Counted from the stretch's first letter, positions 9,651-20,892 are shown. The stretch: DNA of 64,000 bases from Schistocephalus solidus (GCA_017591395.1 WEDG01005299.1:62001-126000); one strand, 5' to 3'. The notes: generated by a model not told the origin, from the sequence alone. Numbers and translations: made by a program.

Positions 9651-11055
9651 TCGCTGTTTCTTAAAAGCGGAAAAATGTTCGGGTTGTTGATATCTGGCAT
9701 ATGTTCTCCACAGTCTTCTTTTCTTCTTGAGATTCCTTTTTATTTCCGATACCACCCACTCGGGTCGGGAGACGCACGATCGCCTTTTAAGTGGGTTGAA
9801 TTTCTTGACCAACTGCTGAATCAATTTACTAATGAAGAACCAGGCAGCATTTGGGTCAGGTGCATGTGCAGGGCTCCAGTCTATCCCATTCAGTAATTCT
9901 TTCATTTTGGGATAATCCCCTTTCCATACATTTATCTCCCTAACTGCACGACGTTTGGGTACAGAAAAATGACTGTACTCCCAAGCAAGAACACAATGAT
10001 CACTTCGTCCAAGTGGTACGTAAAAACTTACTGCAAGGATGCAATTGTCGTCTCTACTAATGATTTAATCCAAACAGCTTGACTGCTGCCCATTTCGGAA
10101 CCGCGTCTACATTGTGACATGTTGGGTAAGAAACTCGTCATTCACCAACTGAAGTAATTTCTGTTCGAATGAATTTTCCGATCGCGAGCAGTACATTGAC
10201 ACCCAATCGATATCGGGAGCGTTGAAATCTCTAAGAATTAATAAGTGTTTGCTACGGCAGATTTGCTTTACCTCTGTGATGAGTGCTTCGTCCGTGTCCA
10301 TTCGCTGTCCTGGTGGTCGATATACCACGGCAATATGGAGGTCTGGTTGGTTTGGGACTTTCAGTTTAAAACAAAGTATTTCGCAAGATGAGATCCTGTT
10401 TGGCGAGGGTCCATCCGGAATGAATTCAATGCCTTCTCGTATTAACATTGCGATTCCACCACCCCTACGTCCATTTCTATCCATGAGTATAAGCTGAAAA
10501 CCGTCTATTCAGACTTCTGTGTCTGCGATTTGTTCATTTAACCATGTTTCAGTTAGAGCTATGAAGTCAGGTTGTAAATGGTCCATGACCAGTTTAATTT
10601 CATCCATTTGTTCAATAGACTCTGCACATTTGTGAACATCATTTTGATCTTGTTTCCTACCCTCGATTTCTGAAGATTTTTAGTTCTTTCTTCCACATGG
10701 CGATTTTTGCTGAATATTTCACAAGATATATCCAGTCTTTTTTCTGGGTTCAAATCTATCGGCATTTGGTAGGGCTTTTGACCGGCGTGGTTGCCGTCAA
10801 TTTCACCGTTCCCATAAAAACGAGTGCACCGTTTTGACGATTTTGTTGTCTACAATTTTCAAGTTTTGTTCTCCCTCGTATTGACGTCTTTTCAATTCTG
10901 CTACCAGTGTCCTCATTTTCATACGATCGGTGGGAGAGTAATCCAGCTGGAAAAAAACCCAACGATTATTCTTTCGTAGTCGGGACTTACGAGAGAGCAA
11001 TAGATCTACCTGCTGTTTGCTCCCCAAGACGACTTTTAACGATCTTGGTCGAAAA
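9651..11055 (-). mobile_element. LINE-F copy F2, partial (ORF1 end, endonuclease, linker)
   Basis: Minus strand, closely similar to 51985-53450 of LINE-F copy F1. It holds the ORF1 end (11027-10803, QQVDLLLSRKS then SPTDRMKMR), endonuclease (about 10700-10000) and the linker into the reverse transcriptase (9905-9651), where LINE-B B3 interrupts it. The reverse transcriptase half is not found on the other side of B3. Confidence 0.8.
10000..10700 (-). pseudogene. LINE-F endonuclease (copy F2)
   Basis: Minus-strand pieces: IKMMFTNVQSLLNK (the first catalytic motif, Asn-Val-Gln variant), a TETW-type motif near 10550, RRGGGIAMLIREGIEFIPDG, IAVVYRPPGQ, and LLILRDFNAPDIDW, where the usual Gly before DFN is Arg. 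Frameshifts near 10600 and 10100 break the frame. APE-type endonucleases make the target nick for LINE insertion. Confidence 0.75.
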
Positions 11056-11059
11056 ATCG

Positions 11060-11457
11060 TAATGAGATGTAACCTCCTCGAGCAGATCGTAAACTTCCTA
11101 GTGGGTCAGCGCCAGGCTGTGTGCATCGGCCAAGAGAGGTCCACTTCGGCTGCGGTCGAGAGTGGGGTTCCTCAGGGTTCAGTACTAGGGCAAATACTGT
11201 TCCTAATATATGTGGCCGATTGTGTCAGGGATCTGAACTGTGAAGCAGCAATGTATGCCGACGACATGAAAATCTGGATTGTAATCCAGAGACCTGTCGA
11301 CGAAGATAAACTACAGATCAACCTACCTCAGTTTGAGGAGTGGTCCAACCATTGGCTTTTGCGGTTCAACGTCGATAATTGTACAAAACCTTGCTCAGGC
11401 AACCCATCCGGATCTGTCGACAGTAGAAGCTTATTTCTCAATGGTGAAGCCTTCAGG
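11060..11457 (+). mobile_element. LINE-A copy A4, internal RT fragment
   Basis: A plus-strand piece of LINE-A reverse transcriptase only: LEQIVNFLVGQRQAVCIG, ESGVPQGSVLG, then MYADDMKIW and LRFNVDNC, up to FLNGEAF. Both ends are truncated. It is open through repeat R1, which gives a misleading 183-codon frame (11017-11568). The mutation FADD to YADD and the lack of flanking domains make function unlikely. Confidence 0.75.
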
Positions 11458-11815
11458 TTTAAGGTGGGTTGCTCTAGTGGAAGTTTAACGCGAAGAGGAT
11501 GTTTGCGTCTAAGTACTGACTGGGGTTTCATATTGGTTTTAAAATATAAGTACTTTTTAAATCAATAATACGAAGGAAAATTGTTACTAGTAACGTTTTG
11601 CGGAATAAAAGATTTAATATTTTAAGCAAGTCACTGCAAGCAAATATCTGCTAGGTAACGAGTTTAAACTGAAAATAGAATTAGCGAAGAGGCTATGCAG
11701 GATGAAAAATTACATCAACTGGTATACCAGTTACTACAAATTATTCTTCGCTGGAAATAAGGTAAACTTACAAATTTTCAACTTTATTTCTAGTATTAGC
11801 CTTCAGATTCCGTCG
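11458..11815 (+). repeat. Dispersed repeat R1, copy a
   Basis: About 360 bp shared with 34003-34372 at high identity, starting TTAAGGTGGGTTG and ending CCGTCGTTTTGACG. It contains two perfect palindromes, GTTACTAGTAAC (11583-11594) and AACTGGTATACCAGTT (11717-11732), both kept in copy b. There is no coding frame, no terminal inverted repeat and no obvious tail. A diverged echo of its GAGGCTATG...GAAAAA segment follows at about 11840. Confidence 0.7.
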
Positions 11816-12060
11816 TTTTGACGTAAATCTGCGAGAACTTTAATGAGGCTATGTAGGGTGAAAAAGTTTAAAAACTCTATATTTCTCCCTTTTGCAATTG
11901 CAATAACTGCAGGTATGTGCAGCTGATGATGAGGTAGAAATACAATTAATTGTAAATAATTAAGCTAATATTTTCTACAGGAAACGTAGAAATCAGTTGA
12001 AAATTCGAGAATTCCCTTATCTTCAAATTTGAACCAATCGCCTTCGACCTTGACCGCAGG
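11816..12060. other. Unassigned stretch after R1a
   Basis: AT-rich, with a weak internal echo of R1 at about 11835-11865 and otherwise nothing recognisable. Confidence 0.4.
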
Positions 12061-12990
12061 AATGTAATCCAGAGCCCTGCTGACGAAGATAAACTGCAGA
12101 TCAACCTAACTCGGTTGGAGGAGTGGTCAAATCATTGGCTTTTGCGGTTCAACGTCGATAAGTGTACAATACTTCGCTTAGGCAACCCATCTGGATCTGC
12201 TGAAAGTAGAAGTTACTTTCTCAATGGCGAAGCCTTAAAAGACGTGGAAACCCAAATTGACCTTGCTGTGCTGACGACCACCACCTTTTAACCGTCCGCT
12301 CAGTGTTTGAAAGTGCAAAGAGCGCAATAGCTGGGTTGCATGACAGCAGACAAGTCTTTTTGGGTTAAGATGAAGATCTCGTCACTAAAATTTTTGGAAC
12401 ATTCGTTAGGCCGAATTCGGAATATGCTGTACAAGCCTGGAGACCCTGGGCAGTTCAAGATCAGAAATGCCTCGAAAGAGTTATAGGCAAATGCGTGGTG
12501 ATCTGCGGCAGACATTCTGCATTGTGAAGGGATTGGATAGTTGCGGGGAATTCTCGGTGTTCATTTAATTTGCTGCCACGAACCATCTCCAAGGTCACCC
12601 ATTGAAACTGCGCGTCCAGCAGGCGATACTGGAAGTCCGTTGTACATTTTGAAGGGTAACAGGCATTGCCCATGATGTGCGCAATTTCTCCTTCGGTCAG
12701 AGCGGTCAAACCATGGAATGCCCTCCCTGTAGCCGTTGTGCGTCACCATCTCTGGAAAGCCTTAAAAGAAACCTTAACAGTTTTATGTTCCGATATGAGC
12801 CGGAGCCATGAGTAATCTAACTTAACCCTCGAGACCCGCACCACTTGTCATATTTATGCTTGCCTTTGAACTTTTGCAACCCACATTGTTTCTCCGTATA
12901 CCTCACTTAATTTAACGTTGCAAATATGCCACTCAATGGCCCATGCTTATTTCCCTCGAAAAATTGAACTGAATTGAATTGAAAAATTTC
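12061..12990 (+). mobile_element. LINE-A copy A5, 5'-truncated 3' end
   Basis: Begins at NVIQSPADEDKLQ of the reverse transcriptase and runs through a heavily broken C-terminal domain to the 3' UTR, a decayed class I hairpin region near 12925-12960 and a tail of TTGAA-type repeats (about 12965-12988). Several stops and indels show it is older than A6 or A8. Confidence 0.8.
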
Positions 12991-13021
12991 ATACATATAC
13001 ATCCGTCTTATTAGTAAAAAA

Positions 13022-13072
13022 CCATTCAGTCACTTTATTTAGGGAATGAGGCTTTCGCCCTTGAGCTAAATT
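13022..13072 (-). repeat. Very short LINE-D-like 3' end
   Basis: About 45 bp matching the LINE-D 3' terminus in reverse complement (TCACTTTATTTAGGGAATGAGGC, given here in two parts: TCACTTTATTTAGG then GAATGAGGC). It looks like an extremely 5'-truncated insertion that kept only the class I hairpin and tail. Confidence 0.5.
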
Positions 13073-14650
13073 TCTGCCATTTCTTCTAATGACCGTTGTG
13101 TTTGCATGATTGACATGGTACTTAGCGACCCTGTTCAGTACTAGCACCAACTAATAACGACTACAGATGCGTTCCTTGACCATGTACGTGCCAACCTCGA
13201 CGTCTTCGGCGGTAACAGGAGAACATGATATCAGTGAAGTGTGTTCTGTAAGTCTATTGTTCACAAATGATCCAACTAAGAATTTTAGTGTAGCGTCAAA
13301 AACTAGTGTGTGGTTGGAAAATTCAAAATTAGACACAAAATAAAAAATATTCTCGACATTTGGGCATTTTTAGTTTCATTTTGGCAATATACGAGCAAAA
13401 TGGATGGCCCGTTTTCTGTCACAAAATGTATGGGATCTTTCTGCCAGTTTAAGGCGAGCTTACTCTTTGTACCTATCCAGCTGCACCATCTGGAGTGTTT
13501 ACACTCTCGTATGACTGAAACTGAGACGGTTTATGGAAATAATAAGGTTTTAAAAGTTCTAAAATCTTATTTGTTAGCGGGATTTCGGCGTGGAGTTACT
13601 GAGGCGACTCACCGAGAAGGCTAACCGTAATTTGCCAAATGTAAGAGATATAGATCTCTCAAAACTGCGAACTTACTTCAAATAAACTCTCTATGACCTT
13701 CGGAATGTTCGTTTGAAGACACTGTCGGAGTCTTCGCTTCTTGAGGTAATGAATTAACCGCATCTTCTTGTATGTGCTCTCAGGGCATGTTTCGCACAGA
13801 TAAAATCAATAGGCGAGCCGGGTATATATATCCCCCGTAACATTCATACTGACGACTCCTAGCTGCGTCTTATAATGCGTTTATTGAATTCCAAACTATT
13901 AGTCAATAAAAATTGATTGTGGCTCCAAATTTGTGCCCTTTATTTGTTAATGTCGCACTTTATTTTGGATCTGTTTTGAATTCTACTTGTCTCGAACTGT
14001 GTACCAACTATTTCAGGTGAAGCATGAATATCAAAGTTCTGAAAATGAGGCTCTAATGCAGGCGTTAGATAACTTGATTTTTAGTGTTTTTTTGGTGAAA
14101 AGTGGTCTTGCAAGCCGAAATATGACTCGCAATTAATTGCGATTGTTGACTCTACTGCAACTTCATCAAAAAGCAATGTCATAGTACTACGCATCAGTTC
14201 TATACATGCATGCATGGCATTCCAGCCCCAGACAAAAGAAACAACAGCGCGTATCCAATAATCTTCCATGTGGACTTTCAGCACGCTCTCCAGAGAAAAC
14301 CACTTTTTTAAAAAAGCACGAGTTTAAAACTTAGTTGACACCAAAAGTGGAAGATTGATGCACACTAAGTGACCGTATTCTTCTCTTTTCACGAAGACGC
14401 TTAAGATTTGGCAAAGAAAAGGTACGCAACTAACCTTTTAGGTTATTTAAAGTCCCGGAGACTTAACTGTTTTTTCCCACCGTTCGTTTCGAGTCCTTTC
14501 AAACGTAAGTGAAAATCAGATTCCTAGATTTTTTGTTTCATTTATTTTTGGTTATAAATAATCAACACTTAGAAGATTCAAATGCGATCAGCCCGCTTAA
14601 CAGTTTTGAAATAAGGACGCTCAGAGAGTTCCGATTTTCTTTTTGTGCAG
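13073..14650. other. Unassigned, probably intron or upstream region of the exocyst gene
   Basis: No repeat shared with the window and no recognisable protein. A 104-codon frame at 13310-13624 has no family resemblance I can name. The stretch ends in a pyrimidine-rich acceptor before the exon at 14651, so at least the right end should be intronic. Confidence 0.4.
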
Positions 14651-15277
14651 GAAAAATGCAGGAAGGTAAATGCATCCGTTCTGGAAGAAATGTCTCGGCT
14701 CAACGCTAGGTTGGAAGAGGCGACTGCCTCCTTCAAACAACTTGACACCAAAATAAACGAAATCACCGGCAAGATTATCCACCTAGGTGAACAGCTAGAG
14801 TGCAAAAATGCTCCTCGTGAAAATCTCCAAAACGCCCGAAAGCTCATTTTGGAATTCTCCAAGCTCCTTGGGGCAGGAGGTGGCACGTCTGCAAATGTGT
14901 TCATTAACTCTCAGGCTGAGGATATTTCGGTATGCCGCCAACAGCCTTTCTTTTCAAACTTTCTGCAGTTACTCGAAAAAGCCTCAAGCATCCGAACTCT
15001 GAGCGCACTCTGCCTGGAGCTACCAGATTATGAACGTTTTCTTGGTGCCAAGCAGAGGATAACAGGTGCGTTTATTTTGACCAGCCTCTCCCTTTATGAA
15101 GTATTGCTCCTGTGTGATGCAGTGGCCAGTCAAAACCTAGAGAATATACTAGTTAAACGTTTCCGCTATAATTTCTCTATTGAAAACTGGCAGATGATGC
15201 GTTGCATTGCTGAAGTTCTCGCCTGTACCAAAAGCCATGCCATCTGTGCCGATGTCTTTATTGATGAGATGCTCAAG
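14651..15277 (+). CDS. EXOC5: Exocyst complex component 5 (Sec10)-like, three internal exons
   Basis: Sec10 is a subunit of the octameric exocyst, which tethers secretory vesicles to the plasma membrane. Exons are 14651-14929, 14969-15065 and 15123-15277, separated by introns of 39 and 57 nt (GTATGC...CTGCAG and GTGCGT...GATGCAG). Removing them keeps the frame and removes residues that do not fit Sec10. Recognisable stretches are KIIHLGEQLE followed by APRENLQNARKL, FINS, LELPDYERF, and IAEVLACTKSHAICADVFID. These follow the N-terminal third of animal Sec10: a coiled coil first, then a helical region. The acceptor is TTTTGTGCAG at 14641-14650. The donor after 15277 appears to be GC (AAG then GCAAGG). 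Exons before and after were not found in the window, presumably because introns are long. Family assignment is from memory of animal Sec10, without alignment. Confidence 0.8.
14930..14968 (+). other. 39-nt intron of the exocyst gene
   Basis: Starts GTATGCCGCC and ends TTTCTGCAG. Its length is a multiple of three, so the reading frame stays open across it, but splicing it out gives the better match to Sec10. Confidence 0.65.
15066..15122 (+). other. 57-nt intron of the exocyst gene
   Basis: Starts GTGCGTTTAT and ends TGTGTGATGCAG, phase 1, again a multiple of three. The 19 codons it would add are hydrophobic (TSLSLYEVLLLC) and have no counterpart in Sec10. Confidence 0.7.
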
Positions 15278-15619
15278 GCAAGGCCATTTCAGTCTAGCTT
15301 TTTTGTTTCAATTTTTTGGCTTCTGCCTCTATAATGTTTAAGAGGTTTCACTTTACAATCGCATATTCCGCATGAGCTTGGCCTGGTTCCATTCTTTCCT
15401 AAGCAATTTTGTTAAATGCAATTAAATAGGTCGAGTCTTCATGGCCGTGTGCTCGGCTCCCATTTGCTGGTAATGCTAACCATATAATGGACTCATAAAA
15501 ATCCCGAATACCCTCGCTTTAGTTCAGTCCACATGGCGCTTAGATAACAGTAGCATTAAATAAAATCCCACAGCTTTAAAAGTCAGACGTTAAGATCTTA
15601 ACTTCCTCATCTTTTTGAA
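15278..15619. other. Unassigned, likely intron
   Basis: Follows the GC-type donor of the third exon. No coding frame or shared repeat is recognisable before the ORF1 relic begins. Confidence 0.45.
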
Positions 15620-15664
15620 TGTCGGCCGTAAGCTTATTTGCCTAGTTACAAAAAAATTCATCCC

Positions 15665-16560
15665 TTATTCATCAGACCATTCCTTCAGAGAAGTGCACTT
15701 GGGAACCCCTTTTATAACGAGATTTCGTTTTCGGTCGACATGTTTGTTTGGTGACTTTGAGTTCCGATTTTTTGATAGAGCATCAGTATCAGGAAGAATT
15801 CTACTCTGATCGACGATGTTATTTGCGTCAGTATGAGCAACTATTGCTAAATTTAATGGCAAACCCCTTTTGGAAACTTTGCCAATTCGTCCTGCACTTG
15901 CTCCTGTATTATAAACAGAGGGTTGCACTTGAGCATCTATCGGTAAGAATGAGCTTTTTCCGGAGTTCAAACCCATTTTTGTGAAAGCTTCTTGGCCCTT
16001 TCGACTTCGAATTCCTTGTCTTCGGTCCTTCGAATTCGACGAGCTTTTCAACTTCGCCCTTTTTTGTATCATCCAGCAACGATGCCACATATGTTTGTGT
16101 ATCCAGCACATTTCTGCTTCTGTCTTAGCTGGATGACAGTAGTAAGGTGCATGAGCTGGTTTGATCTCCCTTTTGAAGGAAGGAAATGCCTACTGATTTA
16201 CTGAGCTCTGTAGACGCAATGTCTTTAAGCTCCATTTTAGGTATTCTTGAGGAAGCTATATTTGCAAACGTAATTTCTTTGGTTGGAATTCTCGTTGCTA
16301 CGTGTGTTTTATTTCCGGGTGAACAATGTACCTTCTCTTTTAGAACGGCCATTTCTTGTTTCAAGTTACTTATCTCTTTCTCCATCAATAAGAATTTCTG
16401 CAAGAGATTTAAAAACTTCATGCACTTTCGTCCTCGTAGGTGACATTTCATCAGTGTTCCCAGGCTTTTTGCCCGCTTGGCAGGAGGAGAAGTAGTAACA
16501 GAATAGCTGTCTATGTAATCTTATTTTGTTTGCATACAATTTTGTTTTCCAAATTGTCAC
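15665..16560 (-). pseudogene. ORF1 protein relic of LINE-H-like element
   Basis: Minus-strand pieces: SPPAKRAKS near 16480, a coiled-coil segment LLMEKEISNLKQEMAVLKE (heptad-like, 16385-16330), then at 16111-15665 a basic linker and the phrase DRKRNLVIKGVP. That phrase matches RKQNVVIKGVP in LINE-H ORF1 at 21190. The coiled coil probably served ORF1 multimerisation. Two frames are needed, so the copy is broken. Confidence 0.7.
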
Positions 16561-16635
16561 AAGGACATAGCGCAGTGGTTATTTGAGTCGCCACATGAAT
16601 CTGCAACCTGGGTTCAAGACCCGCCCGCACCGCGA
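16561..16635 (+). other. tRNA-like module antisense to the ORF1 relic
   Basis: A box TAGCGCAGTGG (16568-16578) and B box GGTTCAAGACC (16611-16621) are spaced as in a normal tRNA (T8 to G53 about 44 nt). The T arm pairs at four of five positions. Acceptor ends do not pair, so I read it as a tRNA-derived promoter relic and not a tRNA gene. Confidence 0.45.
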
Positions 16636-17125
16636 ACGTTTTTCCTCCGCACAGATGAATCCTGAGCGTCTGTGTTTTCCATACCTCTTAGGATTGTATT
16701 CGAATGCATTTAATTTATAAATCCTCTTAAATATCTGTGCTAGGATGCAATAGTATTCAGCAGTCAGACTTCTAATAAGCATTCAACGACTCAGCCTTTT
16801 TTGTGACTTCTCCTTCCCTGATTGAAAGCAGATTAGAGCAGCACACCACTGGCGTGAATTTTGGAAGCAAGTGAACGTTGAAACTTGTATTTCTCGTAGG
16901 GATAATGTCCTGGACGTTGAATAATCCTCAGTGAAAGAATATTTGGATAGCCGCAGAATCGTTAAATCCAAGTAAATATTTCCCAAATTAAGAGACTGGA
17001 CAATCCACTCAAGAGTTATTCCAAATCAACGTGTCTTTTACACTAAGATAGAGACTAAAATTTCGGAAACTCAAAGGAGCTGAAATTCGAAAGCAATTTC
17101 AAATGACGCGCAACGTTGTTACCGT

Positions 17126-17475
17126 TGTGAACATTATGAAAAGAGTTAAAAATCGCAAAGTCTGGATTAAAATAAATATCACTAAGTTAATAATGTTTTA
17201 ACCTGAAATGCGTAAACTGTAACGAAATTGAGATAATCACCATGTCTTCGGACGCGGAATGAGTTGTGAAAATATGACCACAGGTGGGACATACTGTTTC
17301 AACTGCACGAACGTACTTCCTTCCTGCTCATCTGAAATTTGTGCCGAAATTCGTCATAAAACGGCATCAAATTGGAATCTGTTTATTATCTTATTCAAGT
17401 TGACTACGCAGCCTCTGCACCAATAAAAACTGATAACCACTCATGGAACCAAATGTGTACAACCTCTTGAAGATC
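17126..17475. other. Unassigned stretch
   Basis: AT-rich sequence, no shared repeat or coding frame seen. Confidence 0.4.
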
Positions 17476-17830
17476 TGAAGTTATAATAATAATAATAGTT
17501 GTATTTAATACCGGTTTACAGGCATTGTCAGGTGAAATATTCAGTGGGTAGAGGCTGGCAGTGAAAAAACTCCTGAATATATATCATTATAAGTGTTTTT
17601 CCTATTTTCATGTTATTCAGGAGAAAAAACTGCCGCCTGTAAGGATGATAGCAATTCAGATCAGGGAAGGGCTAACACAATTGCAGTCTGTATGCAGTCT
17701 CTGTCTTTGCTAGGAACCGGGATTCTGCCTCAGGCAAGAAAGCATCCGTGTGCGGTCGCTCACTGTCTGCCGAAGAAGTCAACGGGTGCAGGCTGAGTCG
17801 TTCCTGCATATTTTGCATACCATTTACAGT
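17476..17830 (-). mobile_element. LINE-H-like 3' end fragment
   Basis: On the minus strand the end of a coding frame (to the stop at about 17672) runs SADSERPHTDAFLPEAESRF and ends QLC. This parallels the LINE-H C-terminus SADLNRLISQ...HQHLC. It is followed by a class II hairpin (17557-17634), a TGCCTGTAAACCGG motif also seen near 48790, and a TAA/TTA-repeat tail at 17481-17495. Confidence 0.7.
17557..17634 (-). ncRNA. Class II U-loop hairpin, H-like fragment (ENE-like)
   Basis: In RNA sense GGCAG, six U, CUCCUGAAUA, a 34-nt loop, UAUUCAGGAG, six U, CACUGCC. The inner helix is a perfect ten pairs and the outer GGCAG-CUGCC is five pairs. Compared with LINE-B, inner stem positions 6-8 are changed on both strands, so pairing is conserved and sequence is not. 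Confidence 0.65.
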
Positions 17831-17970
17831 TTTTTTAAAGCTTTTTTGAACAAGTTTGCGCATTTTTTGTTCATATTGCTGTAAATACTCACCATACTCC
17901 AAACCCAGTCGAAATCTTTCGTTATACGCCCAAAACAGAACATACGCACACACAGTGTTTTTAAAACTCA

Positions 17971-18480
17971 TGGACTCAAAGAAATTGTTTGATAGCAGCA
18001 TAACCAGTAATGGCACTTCCTTTAAAGGAAAGCCTGTTGAGCTTGTTTCTGCATCCACGACTGGCCCTCGATTAGTTTACACTTACAAGAAAGGACCAGC
18101 AAAGCGCGCAAAAAGCGTAATGGCAGCTAAATCCGTCGGATACGAGGACGAATATTGTGTGGGATGTTCTCATATGTTACTAAGAGTTCAAAAACAAGAA
18201 AATGAGCTTGCAGACTTAAGGAAGCTCTTGCAAGAAAACAATACTTGACGAAATACGGTTAGCCATATTAAAGGTAAAAATGCAGTGACCAAAGCATCAA
18301 AAGTACAAAAAACTACAAGTCGTTACAACTCAAAATGTTCGGACGCGAATACCCATAACGACCGAATAACAGGAAAACAGTCTTCGAATCCTACGGACGA
18401 AGACCAAAGCGAACCACAAATCACATCCTCCCAGCTTGTGTACTCTAACAAGACCGTAGTAGCAACCCATAGTTGCAACA
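17971..18480 (+). pseudogene. ORF1 protein relic (+ strand), possibly of LINE-C
   Basis: Opens at ATG 17971 and runs to a stop at 18246: KKGPAKRAKSVMAAKSVGYEDEYCVGC, then a coiled coil LLRVQKQENELADLRKLL. It is the same domain order as LINE-H ORF1 but clearly diverged. After the stop the frame resumes at 18285-18480 with a Ser/Thr-rich linker. LINE-H begins immediately after. It could be the 5' part of the LINE-C whose reverse transcriptase follows LINE-H at 24690, but the endonuclease between them is missing. Confidence 0.6.
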
Positions 18481-19332
18481 CGGCGCGTTGTTTGAAATTG
18501 GTTTCGAATTTCAAGTACCTCGAGCCTACAAGTTTTTAGTCTCTACCTCAGTGTAGAAGACATGGTGCTGGAAAATTATTAAAGAATTGTCTTTATATTC
18601 CTCAGAGTTTGTAAATTGCGACTTGGACCCTCGATCTTTGCTGCTTTCTGAAACTCACGCCGGCTGTGTGCTCCCTGCATGTGCTCTCAATCGCGGAAGG
18701 GACTCAAACCAAAGGCTGAGTCCTTATATTTTCATATTCTTATTGTTGAAAACTCAGCTGACTCTCGGTTAATTTTGTGGCAATTATAACATGCCAAACT
18801 CAAGTTCCATTAGTTTATTATCACAAAAAATTGGTCCACGACCAAGCTGCTTGGGACCGTCTATCGGCGCCTCTACCCACTCGGCCATATTGGCAGGGGA
18901 TCGTGTTAAGCAAGTTTATGGACAAGCAGAAAACAATTTTAACTATCGTTATTCTGCTATTTGTTCACCTCCCGCTAAACGGGGTAAAAGTTCAGTAAGC
19001 TTAACTAATGTAGCTTACGAAGACGAAACATGTATGGGGTGTTTCAGCCTCCAGCAGAAATTCTCAAGGATGGAGCAGGAAATAAGCAATCTAAGACAGG
19101 AAATAGATAACTTTAAAAATCTATATCTTGCCCAACTGCTAAAAAAGCTCATGTTCGTAATAAACCAATTACAAAGTAAAATTCTTATTCATTTATAGCT
19201 TCTTCAAGCTTACATAAAAGTCACATTAAACATATCGCGACTGCTGGAACCGGTAAACCAGAGGAACTTTCGCTACTTCCGAAGGGGGCCCCATCTAGTC
19301 CTTGCGCCACTCCACCGGTACTTTCCGCACCT

Positions 19333-20755
19333 TTGTCAGTGCTCTTTCAAAAGTCCTTTGACTCCGGAACACTTCCTTTCGATTGGAAGCTGGCACATAT
19401 AACTCCCTTGTACAAAAGCGGTAGCCGGGCGTCAGTGACAAACTACAGGCCCATAAGCTTTACATGCATCCTTGGCAAGATTATGGAAAGGATCATCAAG
19501 AGCGAATTGGTGAAATTCTTAGAGACTCATAATTTGTTATCAAGCTGTCAACACGGGGGTTCAGAAAAGGAAGATCATGCACAACGAATTTGCTGTATTC
19601 GATCCAGAGGTGGACCCAAGCACTTGAAGATAGACACGCGGTTCACATTGCCTTCATTGACTTTCATAAAAGGCCTTCGATACTGTGCCGCACGAGAGAC
19701 TGCTGTACAAGCTAGAAAGAATTGGAATCAGAGGTAACCTCCTCAAGTGGATCGAAAACTTCCTCGTGGGTCGGCGAAAGGTTGTGTGCATCGGCCAAGA
19801 GAGGTCAAGGTCTGCTGCGGTCGAGAGTGGGGGTTCCTCAGGGTTCAGTACTAGGGCCAATACTGTTTTTTTAATATACGTGAACGATTGTGTCAGGGAT
19901 CTCGACTGTGAAGCAGCAATGTTTGCCGACGACATTAAAATCTGGAATGTAATCCAGAGCCCTGCTGACGAAGATAAACTGCAGATCAACCTAACTCGGT
20001 TGGAGGAGTGGTCGAATCATTGGCTTTTGCGGTTCAACGTCAATAAGAGTACAATACTTCGCTTAGGCAACCCGTCTGGATCTGCCGAAAGTAGAAGTTA
20101 CTTTCTCAACGGTGAAGCCTTAAAAGACGTGGAAACCCAAAAGGACCTTGGTGTGCTGATGACCACCACCTTAAAACCATCGTCTCACTGCTCGAAAGGG
20201 GCGAAGAGGGCAATTTCGGTGTTGCATGCCATCAGACGAGCCTTTTTGGATTTCGATGAAGATCTTTTCGCTAAGACTTTTGGAACATTCATTAGGCCGC
20301 ATTTGAAATATGCTATGCACGCCTGGAAACCCTGGACAGTTCAAGATCAGAACTGCCTCGAAAGAGTCCAGAGGAAAGCCACCAAAATGGTTAGAAGTCA
20401 AAGCTCCTTGCCATATCCCACCCGCCTAATGAATCTTAATCTGTTCCCTTTGAGTTATAGGCAAATGCGTGGTGATCTCCTGCAGACATTCCGCATTGTG
20501 AAGGGATTGGATTGTTGCCTGGAATTCTCGGACTTCTTTGAATTTGCCGCCACGACCCATCTCCGAGGTCACCCATTGAAACTGCGTGTCCAGCAGGCGA
20601 GACTGGATGTGCGCAAGTTCTCCTTCTCTGTCAGAGTGGTTAAAACCATGGAATGCCCTCCCTGAAGACGTTGTGATGTCACCATCGCTGGAAAGCTTTA
20701 AAAGGAACCTTGACAGTTTTATGTTCCGCAACGAGCCTGAGCGATGAGGCATTTA
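19333..20755 (+). pseudogene. LINE-A reverse transcriptase (A8)
   Basis: Motifs in two frames: SVLFQKSFDSGTLPFDWK and NYRPISFT (to 19737, with a frame change inside the QHGF motif); then 19685-20665 with ESGGSSGF.TRANTVFLIYVND, where an extra G garbles the VPQGS motif, MFADDIKIW, LTRLEEWSNHWLLRFN, and the C-terminal domain from DVETQKDLGVL to LDVRKFSFSVRVV. A final indel near 20645 breaks the WNALPEDVV end. Three frameshifts but few stops suggest a fairly young copy. Confidence 0.85.
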
Positions 20756-20861
20756 TCTTAACCCTCGAGAGACGTGCACCACTTGTCAAATTTTATGACA
20801 GCCTTTTGTACCTTGGCAACCCACACGGTTTCTCTGTATACCGCACTTAATTTTACGTTAC

Positions 20862-20892
20862 AAATAGGGTACTCAAAGGCCCATGCCTATTT
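20862..20892 (+). ncRNA. Class I 3'-terminal hairpin of LINE-A (A8)
   Basis: AAAUAGG (20862-20868) pairs perfectly with CCUAUUU (20886-20892), and the loop can form GGC-GCC inside. CCCUCAAUAAA and the TTGAA-repeat tail follow. It is the presumptive recognition end for the reverse transcriptase. Confidence 0.6.

Larger units (their letters stand above)
15620..17125 (-). mobile_element. LINE-H-like 5' end (5' UTR and ORF1 relic)
   Basis: The minus-strand 5' UTR (about 17125-16790) is a diverged relative of the LINE-H 5' UTR; both share a GCGC...TTTCGAATTTCA...GTCTCT...TTAGTGTA framework. ORF1 follows. The element is truncated within ORF1 near 15620 and lies downstream of the exocyst exons, presumably in an intron. 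Confidence 0.7.

Noticed and set aside
8547..11055. LINE-D D1 as the missing RT half of LINE-F F2
   Set aside because: The order and strand fit, but D1 RT differs from LINE-F F1 RT at about half of residues while F2 and F1 endonucleases are nearly identical, so they are separate families.
11017..11568. 183-codon plus-strand frame
   Set aside because: Three unrelated pieces: antisense LINE-F ORF1, a LINE-A RT fragment, and repeat R1. Only the middle is protein-like.
14645..14650. GTG/Met start for a 229-codon protein at 14645
   Set aside because: The codons before 14651 are the AG end of a splice acceptor. Sec10 similarity starts mid-protein, so this is an internal exon and not a start.
17672..18058. 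128-codon minus-strand frame
   Set aside because: Its last third is the LINE-H-like C-terminus, but the first part is antisense to the plus-strand ORF1 relic and has no family; treated as a chance fusion.
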